DNA of 64,000 nucleotides, taken from CAVVYW01 sp963752605 (GTDB lineage: Bacteria > Actinomycetota > Thermoleophilia > Solirubrobacterales > 70-9). The stretch spans positions 1,054,001 through 1,118,000 of the forward strand of contig CAVVYW010000005.1 in assembly GCA_963752605.1 (NCBI GenBank), in the 5' to 3' direction. Made by a program: the position numbers and the translations under genes. The notes beneath the pieces were generated by a model. That model ran no database searches, was not told where the DNA came from, and worked only from the letters and a program-made list of their open reading frames with translations. Shown one piece after another: positions 53,844-63,529 of the stretch. Position 1 is the first letter of the stretch. Each line of letters opens with the position of its first letter.

Positions 53844-54782
53844 TCAGCTGACGCCCTCGGCGCCGGCGACGACTTCGAGGATCTCCTGGGTGATCTCGGC
53901 CTGGCGCACCCGGTTCATCTCCAGGGTCAGGTCGCTGATCACCTCCTTCGCGTTCTCCGCGGCGTTCCGCATCGCCGTCATCCGCGCCCCGTGCTCGGAC
54001 GCGGTCGACTCGAGCAGGGCGCGATACACGTTCAGCTGCGCGTACTCGGGGATGAGCTCGGCGAGCAGCTCCTCGGGCTCGGGCTCGTAGACCCAGAGCG
54101 CCCTGCGGTGGGCCTCCGCGAGCTCCTCGTCGACCTCCTCGTCCTGGCCGGCCTCCGCCATCAGCTTCTCCACGCCCTCGCCGAAGACATCCGCCTGCTG
54201 GACCGGCAGCAGCGTCTGGCGGCGCACGTACTGGGTCAGCGGCGAGACGTAGCGGTTGTAGATCAGGTCCACGCGGTCGAGCTCCTCGTCGACGTACGAG
54301 GCGATCAGCGCGTCGGCGATCTCACGGGCGTTGGCGAATGCCGGGCGATCGGTGAATCCGACGTACTCGCCGTGCAGCTCCTCGCCGCGGAAGCGCATCG
54401 TCGACACCCCGCGCCGGCCGACCACCGAGAAATGCGCGTCCTTCCCCTCGCCCTTCAGCTCTCGCTGGAGCTCGACCCCGGCGCGGATGATCTGTGAGTT
54501 GAAGGAGCCGGCCAGGCCCCGGTCGCCCGTGACCAGCAGGATCCCGACGGTCTTCTCGTCGTCGTGCTCCTGAAGCACCGGGAGGCCGCGCGCCTCGGCG
54601 CCGGCGGCCTCGGCCACCTGCCGGGTCATCTTGCGGAGCGCCTGCGCATAGGGCCGGAGGTGGTCGATCCGCTCCTCGGCGCGGCGCAGCCGAGCGGCGG
54701 CGACCATCTCCATCGCCCGCGTGATCTTCTGCACGTTCTTCACGGACGCGATCCGGTTCTTGACTTCCTTCCTGGTGGCCAT
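53844..54782 (-). CDS. atpG: ATP synthase F1 subunit gamma
   Basis: 312 residues. N-terminal helix MATRKEVKNRIASVKNVQKITRAMEMVAAARLRRAEERI and C-terminal helix ASEHGARMTAMRNAAENAKEVISDLTLEMNRVRQAEITQEILEVVAGA are the coiled-coil shaft; ILLVTGDRGLAGSFNSQII is the conserved globular part. Three bases after atpA. The usual subunit order a-c-b-delta-alpha-gamma-beta-epsilon is kept. Confidence 0.97.
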   Translation of the reverse strand: MATRKEVKNRIASVKNVQKITRAMEMVAAARLRRAEERIDHLRPYAQALRKMTRQVAEAAGAEARGLPVLQEHDDEKTVGILLVTGDRGLAGSFNSQIIRAGVELQRELKGEGKDAHFSVVGRRGVSTMRFRGEELHGEYVGFTDRPAFANAREIADALIASYVDEELDRVDLIYNRYVSPLTQYVRRQTLLPVQQADVFGEGVEKLMAEAGQDEEVDEELAEAHRRALWVYEPEPEELLAELIPEYAQLNVYRALLESTASEHGARMTAMRNAAENAKEVISDLTLEMNRVRQAEITQEILEVVAGAEGVS

Positions 54783-54785
54783 GGG

Positions 54786-56411
<1,626 letters not shown>

Positions 56412-56432
56412 GTCTTTGAGTCGCTTCCTTTC

Positions 56433-56966
56433 CTACGCCGCCGCGACGACGGTCTTTCGAAGTTTTTCGAGTCGGTTCCTGATGCTCGCGTCCAGTACGA
56501 CGTTGCCGACCTGGAGGACCAGGCCCCCGAGCACGTTCGGGTCCACCCGGCTCTCCAGCTCGATCGTCTGGCCGGTCTGCTCCTCGATCCGCTTGCCGAT
56601 GCCCTCGACCACGTCCGGATCGAGCTCGACGGCGCTGGTCACGGTCACGTCGAGCCGCTTGTTCTCCTTCTTCCAGAGGTCGTCGAACTGGCGCCGGATA
56701 CGGAAGATGACCGGCATCCGGTGCTTCTCGATCAGGAGCTCGAGGAAGTTGACCAGCTCCGGCTCGGCGCCCGACAGGGCCTTCTCCAGGCCCTCGAGCT
56801 TCTCGGCGGAGGAGAAGTAGGGGCTGAACAGGAACAGCTGCATGTCCCGGCTCTCCGCGAGCGCGTCGGCGAACTCGCCGAGCTGCTCGTGGATCTGATC
56901 GAGCTTGCCCGCGTCCTTGGCCGCCCCGAACAGGGCGTCCGCATATACGCGTGCGATCTCCTCCAC
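56433..56966 (-). CDS. atpH: ATP synthase F1 subunit delta
   Basis: 177 residues. ARVYADALFGAAKDAGKLDQIHEQLGEFADAL is the N-terminal helical bundle, and VDPNVLGGLVLQVGNVVLDASIRNRLEKLRKTV the conserved C-terminal part binding the top of F1 and subunit b. Two bases after atpF. In mycobacteria b and delta are fused; here they are separate. Confidence 0.95.
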   Translation of the reverse strand: MEEIARVYADALFGAAKDAGKLDQIHEQLGEFADALAESRDMQLFLFSPYFSSAEKLEGLEKALSGAEPELVNFLELLIEKHRMPVIFRIRRQFDDLWKKENKRLDVTVTSAVELDPDVVEGIGKRIEEQTGQTIELESRVDPNVLGGLVLQVGNVVLDASIRNRLEKLRKTVVAAA

Positions 56967-56968
56967 TT

Positions 56969-57571
56969 CTACTTCGCCTCCCCGCTCAGGGTCTCAAAGT
57001 CGGCGTCCTTCAGCGCCTCCTCGATCAGCCGCTTGTGGTCGTCGGCGCTCAGCGACTTGCTGACGACCTTCTCCGTGGTCAGGACCGTCAGGTCCGCGAC
57101 CTCCTTCCGGATGCGCTCCAGCGAGCGGCGCGTCTCCGCCTCGATGTCGCGCCGTGCGGCGGCCAGCAGCTCCTCGCGCTTCTCCCTGCCCTCCTCCGCG
57201 GCCTGGGCCTTGGTCGCCTCGGCTGCCTTGCGGGAGCGGGCGATGATGTCGTCCGCCTGCTCGCGGGCCTCCTTCAGCCGGGCGCGGTACTCGGCCATCA
57301 GCTTCTCGGACTCCTGCTTGCTCTTCTCGGCGGCCTCGATCGACTCCGCGATCAGCTTCGCCCGCTTGTCGAGCGCCTCCTGGATCCGCGGGAAGGCGAC
57401 CCTGCTCAGGAAGTACATCGTGACCCCGAAGAAGATCAGGGTCCAGATCATCAGTCCAAGCCCTGGGGAGACCAGGAAGCTGCCGCCCTCCTCCTCCCCG
57501 CCGCCGGAGCCGTGCTCAGCCGACTCCTGGGCGAGCAGCAGGACGTTGCCTATGTCTCCGAGCAGGTCCAA
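56969..57571 (-). CDS. atpF: ATP synthase Fo subunit b
   Basis: 200 residues. One membrane segment (GLGLMIWTLIFFGVTMYFLSRVAF), then a long charged helix (RIQEALDKRAKLIAESIEAAEKSKQESEKLMAEY...) that forms the peripheral stalk dimer. A 35-residue Gly/Glu-rich leader precedes the membrane segment, longer than in E. coli. Three bases after atpE. Confidence 0.95.
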   Translation of the reverse strand: MDLLGDIGNVLLLAQESAEHGSGGGEEEGGSFLVSPGLGLMIWTLIFFGVTMYFLSRVAFPRIQEALDKRAKLIAESIEAAEKSKQESEKLMAEYRARLKEAREQADDIIARSRKAAEATKAQAAEEGREKREELLAAARRDIEAETRRSLERIRKEVADLTVLTTEKVVSKSLSADDHKRLIEEALKDADFETLSGEAK

Positions 57572-57574
57572 GGC

Positions 57575-57856
57575 CTAGAGGAAGAACGCGATCAGTCCGA
57601 AGATGAACGTGTAGAACGCGACGGCCTCGGTCAGCGCGAAGCCGAGCCAGCGGATCTGCTGAAGCTCGTCCTTCATCTCCGGCTGACGGGCGACCGACTC
57701 GATCTCCTTGCCGAAGATGAATCCGACGCCGATGCCGGCGCCGATCGAGCCCAGCCCGGCGCCGATACCGAGGGCGATCGCCTTGCCGGCGTCACTGACA
57801 CCGGTGTCAGTGACCGTCTCGGTCGACTGAGCGATCAGGGGCAGGACTTCAACCAT
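57575..57856 (-). CDS. atpE: ATP synthase Fo subunit c
   Basis: 93 residues, a hairpin of two membrane helices: IALGIGAGLGSIGAGIGVGFIFG, polar loop with ESVARQPEM, and WLGFALTEAVAFYTFIFGLIAFFL with the ion-binding Glu. The residue after Glu is Ala and no Gln is present in helix 1, which fits a proton, not sodium, ring. A 20-residue N-terminal extension (EVLPLIAQSTETVTDTGVSD) is longer than usual. Confidence 0.96.
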   Translation of the reverse strand: MVEVLPLIAQSTETVTDTGVSDAGKAIALGIGAGLGSIGAGIGVGFIFGKEIESVARQPEMKDELQQIRWLGFALTEAVAFYTFIFGLIAFFL

Positions 57857-57872
57857 TCAGAACAGCTCCTTT

Positions 57873-58781
57873 CTAGTGGCTTTCGGCGACTGCGCCGCCG
57901 ATGTAGATCGAGGTGAGGGTGGCGAAGATGAACGCCTGGAGCGTTGCGACCAGGCCGACCTCGAAGATGAAGAAGACGAACGCCGCAGGCAAGGTAGCTA
58001 CACCGAGCGCAGCGAGTCCCAGCAGCACCGCCAGCCCGCCGCCCATGAAGAGCAGCAGGAGGTGCCCCGCGAGGATGTTGGCGAAGAGTCGCACCGAGAG
58101 CGAGATGAGGCGGACGAAGTGCGAGATGCATTCGATGATGAAGACGAAGGCCTTGAACGGGAGGGGCATGTCCTCGATCCCGCCCGGGAGCCAGGACCTG
58201 AAGTAGCCGACGAAGCCCTTGTCGCGGATCCCCTCGAAGTGGTAGGAGAGCCAGACGACGAGCGTCAGGACCAGGGGGATCGAGATGTTGGCCGTCGCCG
58301 CGTAGATGGCGAACGCCGGCACCTCGAGGCCGAGGATGTCGACCGGGTGCTCGGTGTTGGTCGGCAGCGGCAGGTAGCCGAGGATGTTCGAGAACCAGAT
58401 CCAGAAGAACAGGGTCGCCACGAAGGGGAACCAGCGCAGCGCGTACTTGCCCTCCAGGTTGCTTCCCGTGATGTTGTTCTTGGTCAGGTCGTAGGCGAGC
58501 TCGACTGCCGTCTGGACCCGGTTGGGCTTCTCCTGCATGCGCCTCGAGATCCAGAGCATGGTCACGATCGTGGCGATCGAGGCGAGCGCGAGGTATAGGA
58601 CCGCCTTGGTGATCGACACGTCGATGCCGCCGATCTTCAGGTGCACCCAGGGCTCCAGCTTGAACTCGTTCTGCGGCTTGAAGCTGTCGTTCTCCCCGGA
58701 GCTTCCGAACAGCACGTAGAACGCGACCACGCCGGCGAAGTAAATGGCGAACCCGGTCAGGACCTTCTGCCAGGTCTTCAT
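57873..58781 (-). CDS. atpB: ATP synthase Fo subunit a
   Basis: 302 residues from ATG 58781, which overlaps the preceding stop as ATGA and has a GAGGAGAGG site. Family features: FPFVATLFFWIWFSNILGYLP, and the essential Arg in RLISLSVRLFANILAGHLLLLF; the C-terminal VFFIFEVGLVATLQAFIFATLTSIYIGGAV. It provides the half-channels for protons with the c ring. Confidence 0.96.
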   Translation of the reverse strand: MKTWQKVLTGFAIYFAGVVAFYVLFGSSGENDSFKPQNEFKLEPWVHLKIGGIDVSITKAVLYLALASIATIVTMLWISRRMQEKPNRVQTAVELAYDLTKNNITGSNLEGKYALRWFPFVATLFFWIWFSNILGYLPLPTNTEHPVDILGLEVPAFAIYAATANISIPLVLTLVVWLSYHFEGIRDKGFVGYFRSWLPGGIEDMPLPFKAFVFIIECISHFVRLISLSVRLFANILAGHLLLLFMGGGLAVLLGLAALGVATLPAAFVFFIFEVGLVATLQAFIFATLTSIYIGGAVAESH

Positions 58782-59179
58782 CCGATCCTCTCCTCGGGCG
58801 GGGTCATGGCCCGCGCGATGAAGCGGCACGCGAAGTGGACCGTGAAGAGGATCGCGGCCAGGACCGCGGCGGCGAGGCCGGCATCACGCTCGTCGAGCAG
58901 GCCGACCAGGAGCACGGCCAGGGCGACCAGCCAGACTCGGCCGAGGGTCGTGGCGGCTATCCAGCCCATCGCGTCGCGGCGGTTGCCGCCCTTCAGCTCG
59001 CGCATCGCCCGGCGCTCCGCATAGCGCTCGACGGCCAGGGCAACCGCCCAGACACCGGCCACGACCGCGTAGCCGGCCAGCGGCAGGCCGGCCGCGAGGA
59101 ACACGGGCAGGGCGATGGCGAGGAGGACCAGGTCCAGATAACGAACAGCGGTCGCGGTGCGTGAGGGACCCGCTCCCAC
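58778..59179 (-). CDS. small four-helix membrane protein, ATP synthase subunit I-like
   Basis: About 133 residues from GTG 59179. Four hydrophobic segments: YLDLVLLAIALPVFLAAGL, GYAVVAGVWAVALAV, VWLVALAVLLVGLL and LAAAVLAAILFTVHFACRF. Its place just before atpB and length match AtpI-type proteins that assist c-ring assembly or Mg2+ supply; identity by sequence is weak. It starts 4 bases after the preceding small gene. Confidence 0.65.
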   Translation of the reverse strand: MGAGPSRTATAVRYLDLVLLAIALPVFLAAGLPLAGYAVVAGVWAVALAVERYAERRAMRELKGGNRRDAMGWIAATTLGRVWLVALAVLLVGLLDERDAGLAAAVLAAILFTVHFACRFIARAMTPPEERIG

Positions 59180-59183
59180 CCCG

Positions 59184-59378
59184 CTAGAGCCGTCTAAAGC
59201 GAGCGTAGACAAGAGCCAGCCCCACGACGAAGCCCGCGAACAGTCCGGCGAGGCCGAGGGGGACCTCCAAACCCACCAGTGAGCCCAATCCGTAGCCGGC
59301 GGCGGCGCAGAGCACCATTGAGGCAATGAGGCTCGCGCCCGCCGTCGCAGCTTCGGCGCCGCGGGAAGGGCGATTCAT
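59184..59378 (-). CDS. AtpZ/AtpI-like two-helix membrane protein
   Basis: 64 residues: MNRPSRGAEAATAGASLIAS, then two membrane helices (MVLCAAAGYGLGSLVG and LGLAGLFAGFVVGLALVYARF) separated by a short turn. This is the AtpZ/AtpQ-like pattern at the head of many atp operons. It is the first gene of the run and lies 100 bases from wecA's stop, with a hairpin between. Confidence 0.72.
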   Translation of the reverse strand: MNRPSRGAEAATAGASLIASMVLCAAAGYGLGSLVGLEVPLGLAGLFAGFVVGLALVYARFRRL

Positions 59379-59441
59379 CGGGGTTGTCGAAGTCGAAAGA
59401 CCGCAAATTCCGTCCTTGCGCCCCCCACAGGGCGAAGTTGA

Positions 59442-59472
59442 CCGCCCTCCGCAGAGTCCCCGGAGGGGGCGG
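59442..59472. terminator. GC-rich hairpin between the atp operon and the WecA-like gene
   Basis: CCGCCCTCCG and CGGAGGGGGCGG pair with a two-base bulge around a CAGAGTCCC loop. It lies right after the atp operon's upstream neighbour ends near 59478, in the only non-coding gap of about 100 bases. Probable terminator of the WecA-like gene (minus strand). Confidence 0.5.
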
Positions 59473-59477
59473 GAATC

Positions 59478-60734
59478 CTATCTCGTCGGCTCCTTCGGCC
59501 GCACCGCCTCCATCTCGCCGGTGTCCGGGTCCACCCGGGCCACCTCGCCGGTCTCCGGGTCCACCGCCTCGAACTCCCCGGTCTCGAGCTCCTTGGCCAC
59601 CCCGGCGTCCACCTCCGCCTTCACGGGCTCCTCGGGCACGCCCAGGCCGATGCGCTGCCTGAGCCTGAAGTGGCGCAGCTTGAGGATCTCCAGCACGTCG
59701 ATCACGTAGACACTGGCCGCGAGCGCGAAGAGCAGGAAGACCCCCATCACGACCGTCCAGAACGGGTCGAAGCTGCCGCGGTCGTCGCTGTAGGGGATGA
59801 AGCGAAGGGCCAGCGCCAGCCCCGCCAGCACCAGGGTCCAGCCATAGAGGAATGCGACCGTACGCCGCTGGGTGAACCCGATGTTCGCCATCCGGTGGTG
59901 GAAGTGCCAGCGGTCGGCCCGGTAGATCGGCTGGCGGTACTTGAGCCGCTTGGCGACGACGAAGCTCGTGTCGAGAATGGGGACCGCGAGCACGACCAGC
60001 GGCAGCGCCAGGGCGAGGGCGGCGTTCGTCTTCAGGGCGCCCTGGACCGCGATGGTCGCGAGCAGGTAGCCGAGCAGGTTGGAGCCCGTGTCCCCCATGA
60101 AGCTGGAGGCGGGCGGGAACCCGTGCCGCAGGAAGCCGATCGAGGCCCCGGCGGTGAGCGCGGCGAGCACCCCGGCCTCATAGCGGTCGAGCGAGATCGC
60201 GATGACCGCGAAAGTGGCGGCCGAGATCGCGCAGACGCCGGAGGCGAGACCGTCCACGCCGTCGATGAAGTTGATGATGTTGATCACGGCGACGATCCCG
60301 ATCACCGTCAGCGGGTAGGAGGCCCAGCCGAGGTCGAAGCCGCCGATGAAGGGCAGGGTGGTGACGTCCACCCGCACGTCCCCCCACACCACCGGGATCA
60401 GCGCGGCGCCGATCTGACCGAGCAGCTTCGGCAGCGCCGGCAGTTCGCGGACGTCGTCGATCACGCCGAGCAGCGTGATCACCGCCGCTCCGGCGAGGAT
60501 CGAGCGGGTGGCGTCGTTCTCGGGCAGCCAGATCGCGCCGGCCGCCAGCACCGCCACCAGGATCGCGAGGCCGCCCAGCTTCGGGGTGGGCTCCTCGTGG
60601 AGGCTCCGCTCCGTCGGGACGTCCATCGCCCCGATGCGGCGGGCGATCGCCTCCGCGGCCGGCACGAGCGACCACGCGACGGCCCCCGCGAAGACGAAGG
60701 CGAGCACCGCGTCCCAGGCGTCGAGGGAGCGCAT
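59478..60734 (-). CDS. WecA/MraY-family undecaprenyl-phosphate sugar-1-phosphate transferase
   Basis: 418 residues with about 11 membrane segments. Conserved loops: PTERSLHEEPTPKLGGLAIL, LLGVIDDVRELPALPKLLGQ (Asp pair), INFIDGVDGLASG, FPPASSFMGDTGSNLLGYLL and the cytoplasmic RADRWHFHHRMANIGFTQRR. It starts lipid-linked sugar synthesis for a surface polymer, probably with GlcNAc-1-phosphate. The C-terminus carries a 10-residue repeat rich in DPxTGE. It lies beside a DUF354 protein. Confidence 0.92.
   Translation of the reverse strand: MRSLDAWDAVLAFVFAGAVAWSLVPAAEAIARRIGAMDVPTERSLHEEPTPKLGGLAILVAVLAAGAIWLPENDATRSILAGAAVITLLGVIDDVRELPALPKLLGQIGAALIPVVWGDVRVDVTTLPFIGGFDLGWASYPLTVIGIVAVINIINFIDGVDGLASGVCAISAATFAVIAISLDRYEAGVLAALTAGASIGFLRHGFPPASSFMGDTGSNLLGYLLATIAVQGALKTNAALALALPLVVLAVPILDTSFVVAKRLKYRQPIYRADRWHFHHRMANIGFTQRRTVAFLYGWTLVLAGLALALRFIPYSDDRGSFDPFWTVVMGVFLLFALAASVYVIDVLEILKLRHFRLRQRIGLGVPEEPVKAEVDAGVAKELETGEFEAVDPETGEVARVDPDTGEMEAVRPKEPTR
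59514..59587. repeat. 30-base tandem repeat inside the WecA-like gene
   Basis: Two and a half copies of a 30-base unit starting CTCGCCGGT(G/C)TCCGGGTCCACC, coding 10-residue units of the type VDP(E/D)TGE(V/M). Confidence 0.7.
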
Positions 60735-60781
60735 CGGCCGTGATTGTGGCCGACCGCGCGGCTACATGGGCCGCAGCGTCG

Positions 60782-61822
60782 CTAGGCCACGCCCAGGATC
60801 GCGTCCACCCAGGCCTGGGGGTCGCGGGGGTCGACCGGGCCGCTGCCCGCCTCGCGCTTGGCGAGCTCGATCTCGCCCGGGTCACCCAGCGGCCGCAGCC
60901 TCCCCCCCTCGATCAGGCGCTCGTCCACGGCGCCGAGCTCGCCGCTGAAGATCGTGTAGACGGGGGCGCCGAGCGCCACCGCCTCGCGGTTCATCGTGCC
61001 CCCCGCGCTCACCACCAGGTCCGCATAGGCGATCAGGCTCTGGGCGTCCACCGCGCGGTCCGGCACCAGCAGAGAGGGGATGGACTCCACCCGCCGGGCC
61101 AGACGCTCCGCCTGCCGCTCGGTGCGCGGGATCACCACCGTGACCGCCCTCTCCTCGCTCCCGAGGCGATCGATCACGCCGTCGTAGAGCGGGTTGTCGC
61201 GGTGGTATTCGGAGGTCTCGGGCGGCGGCCGCACCACGACCAGGACCCGGTCGTCGGAGGAGCGCTCGGCGCTGACGCCAAGCGCCGCCAGGCCGAGGGC
61301 CGGGATCACACCGGCGTCCGGCTCGAAGTCCGCGAGGTAGTAGTCCTCCTTCAGGCCCGGATAGCGGAAGAGGCGGTCCGGACTGGCGCCCGCGCGCTCC
61401 ATCGCCTCGACCGGGATCGCATCGGGCGCCATCACGAGCCGCGCGGAGCGGAAGCTGATCCGCCGCTGCAGGCCCGCGTGCTCGTAGTCGTTCATCTGCA
61501 CGAGCCGCAGCCGCAGCGCCCTAGAGACGACCGCGATGTCAACCGAGCCGTGCGCGAGCCCCAGGTCGAAGCCGCGCTTCCGCGCCCAGCGCCACAACTT
61601 GGTGCTCCGGGACGCCAGCGCCGCCGCCTTGCCTGGGGCAGAGCCCCCGCCGTGGCGACCGAACGAGGCATAGGGGATCCCCAGCCGCTCCAGGATCCCC
61701 TCGGTCTGGCCGTACTCCCGAGCGGTCACCTCGACCTCGTGCCCCGCGGCCTGCAGCCGCTCGATGACCGGCCGCAGGACGAGCGGGTGCGCCGCCGCCG
61801 TGCAGTCGACCCAGATCCTCAA
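60782..61822 (-). CDS. DUF354 (glycosyltransferase-B-like) protein
   Basis: 346 residues. N-terminal MRIWVDCTAAAHPLVLRPVIERLQAAGHEVEVTARE and C-terminal ADLVVSAGGTMNREAVALGAPVYTIFSGELGAVDERLIEGGRL are hallmarks of DUF354, which has a UDP-GlcNAc-epimerase/MurG-like fold. It is found with surface polysaccharide genes, as here beside a WecA-like enzyme. The start is a TTG at 61822 that overlaps the glyA stop (TTGA). Confidence 0.88.
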   Translation of the reverse strand: MRIWVDCTAAAHPLVLRPVIERLQAAGHEVEVTAREYGQTEGILERLGIPYASFGRHGGGSAPGKAAALASRSTKLWRWARKRGFDLGLAHGSVDIAVVSRALRLRLVQMNDYEHAGLQRRISFRSARLVMAPDAIPVEAMERAGASPDRLFRYPGLKEDYYLADFEPDAGVIPALGLAALGVSAERSSDDRVLVVVRPPPETSEYHRDNPLYDGVIDRLGSEERAVTVVIPRTERQAERLARRVESIPSLLVPDRAVDAQSLIAYADLVVSAGGTMNREAVALGAPVYTIFSGELGAVDERLIEGGRLRPLGDPGEIELAKREAGSGPVDPRDPQAWVDAILGVA

Positions 61823-63099
61823 ACGGCGGCGGCGGAGAGCTGGGGGTACAGCGGATAGCGCTCCATCAGCGCTCGGGACCGCTCCAGCAGGGCGTCCTTC
61901 TGGGAGTCGAAGTCCTCGGAGAGCGCGGCGCCGATCACCTCGGCGATCTCCCGCATGTCGTCCTCGACCATGCCGCGCGTGGTCAGGGCCGGGGTGCCGA
62001 TCCGCAGGCCGGACGGGTCCATCGGCGGGCGCTCGTCGAACGGGATCGCGTTGCGGTTGACGGTGATCCCCACCTCCTCCAGCCGTAGCTCCGCCTCCTT
62101 CCCGAACACGCCGGTCGGCGTCAGGTCGACGAGCACGAGGTGGACGTCGGTCCCTCCGGTGAGCACGTCGAGCCCGGCGGCGGCCAGCCCCTCGCCGAGG
62201 GCCTGCGCGTTGGCGATCGTCTGGCGCTGGCGCTCCTTGAACTCATCGCTCGCGGCGATCTTCAGCGCCACCGCCTTCGCGGCGATCACGTGCATCAGCG
62301 GGCCACCCTGCTGGCCGGGGAAGACCGAGCGGTTGACGTCGGCGGCCAGCTCCTCGCGGCAGAGGATCATCCCGCTGCGAGGCCCGGCGAGGGTCTTGTG
62401 GATCGTGGTGGTGACGACGTCGGCGTGCTCGACCGGGTTCGGGTGCAGTCCCGCGGCCACCAGGCCGGCGAAATGGGCCATGTCCACCATCAGCTTCGCC
62501 CCGACGGAGTCGGCGATCTCCCTGAAGGCGGCGAAGTCGAGCTGGCGGGGGTAGGCCGACCAGCCGGCGACGATCACCTTCGGCTTGTGCTCCTCCGCGA
62601 GCCGCGCGACTTCCTCCATGTCGCAGAGGAGATCGTCGCGGCGCACGTGGTAGGCGACGACCTCGTAGAGCTTCCCGGAGACGTTCAGCTTCATCCCGTG
62701 GGTGAGATGGCCGCCGTGGTCGAGGGCCATCCCCATGATCGTGTCGCCGGGCTCGAGCATCGCCATGTACGCGGCGTTGTTGGCCTGGGCGCCGGCGTGG
62801 GGCTGGACGTTGGCGTGCTCGGCGCCGAACAGCTCCTTCGCCCGGTCTATGGCCAGCTCCTCGGCCACGTCGACCTCCTCGCAGCCGCCGTAGTAGCGCT
62901 TGCCGGGATAGCCCTCGGCGTACTTGTTGGTGAGGACCGAGCCGACCGCGTCGAGGACCGCCTGCGGGACGAAGTTCTCGGAGGCGATCATCTCGAGCGT
63001 CCCCTGCTGGCGGGCGAGCTCGCGCTCGAGCACCCGGGCGATGTCCGGGTCCACCTCGGCGAGAGGGGCAGTCTGAAAGTCGTCGGGAAGGTTGCTCAT
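61819..63099 (-). CDS. glyA: serine hydroxymethyltransferase
   Basis: 426 residues from ATG 63099. PLP-dependent conversion of serine and tetrahydrofolate to glycine and methylene-THF. Key stretches: LEMIASENFVPQAVLDAVGSVLTNKYAEGYPGKRYYGGCE, MVDMAHFAGLVAAGLHPNP and the PLP Lys in VVTTTIHKTLAGPRSGMI; C-terminal GVTVNRNAIP-like GITVNRNAIPFD. Just 25 bases separate it from the divergent SnoaL gene, leaving little room for a riboswitch. Confidence 0.98.
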   Translation of the reverse strand: MSNLPDDFQTAPLAEVDPDIARVLERELARQQGTLEMIASENFVPQAVLDAVGSVLTNKYAEGYPGKRYYGGCEEVDVAEELAIDRAKELFGAEHANVQPHAGAQANNAAYMAMLEPGDTIMGMALDHGGHLTHGMKLNVSGKLYEVVAYHVRRDDLLCDMEEVARLAEEHKPKVIVAGWSAYPRQLDFAAFREIADSVGAKLMVDMAHFAGLVAAGLHPNPVEHADVVTTTIHKTLAGPRSGMILCREELAADVNRSVFPGQQGGPLMHVIAAKAVALKIAASDEFKERQRQTIANAQALGEGLAAAGLDVLTGGTDVHLVLVDLTPTGVFGKEAELRLEEVGITVNRNAIPFDERPPMDPSGLRIGTPALTTRGMVEDDMREIAEVIGAALSEDFDSQKDALLERSRALMERYPLYPQLSAAAV

Positions 63100-63124
63100 G
63101 GCGCCATCATAGGCTTGCACTCCG

Positions 63125-63529
63125 ATGGCGCACGAGAATCTGAAGATCGTCAAGGACGGCTTCGAGGCATTCAACGCCGACGGCGTTGACGGCATCCTCC
63201 CGTTCATCCACCCGGACTTCGAGGCGACCACCCCACCGGAGCTCGCCTCCGAACCCGACACCTACCGGGGCCACGACGGCGTCCGCCGCTGGTTCGACTC
63301 CTTCTACGAGGTGATGGACGAGATCCGGTGGGAGCCGCACGGGTTCCACGAAGTGGGTGACCGGGTCGTCGCCGACTTCACCCTCAAGGCGCGCGGCAAG
63401 ACCACCGGACTCGAGTTCGGCCAGCACGCCTTCCAGGTCTGGGAGTTCCGCGACGGCAAGGCGATCGGCGTCGACCTCTACCCGACGCTGGACGAGGCGC
63501 TCGAGGCGGCCAAGGACGAGGGCGGCTAG
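63125..63529 (+). CDS. SnoaL-like (NTF2 fold) protein
   Basis: 134 residues: LKIVKDGFEAFNADGVDGILPFIHPDFEATTPPEL, YRGHDGVRRWFDSFYEVMDEIRWEPHGF, VVADFTLKARGKTTG, QHAFQVWEFRDGKAIGVDLYPTLDEALEAA. It is a typical stand-alone SnoaL protein and the fourth of this fold in the window, distinct from the tandem trio. Its stop interlocks with the next gene as CTAG. Confidence 0.85.
   Translation: MAHENLKIVKDGFEAFNADGVDGILPFIHPDFEATTPPELASEPDTYRGHDGVRRWFDSFYEVMDEIRWEPHGFHEVGDRVVADFTLKARGKTTGLEFGQHAFQVWEFRDGKAIGVDLYPTLDEALEAAKDEGG

Noticed and set aside
59514..59587. CRISPR-like repeat
   Set aside because: Contiguous 30-base units without spacers, in frame within a coding region.
63100..63124. Glycine riboswitch before glyA
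   Set aside because: Only 25 bases lie between glyA and the divergent gene, too few for an aptamer.
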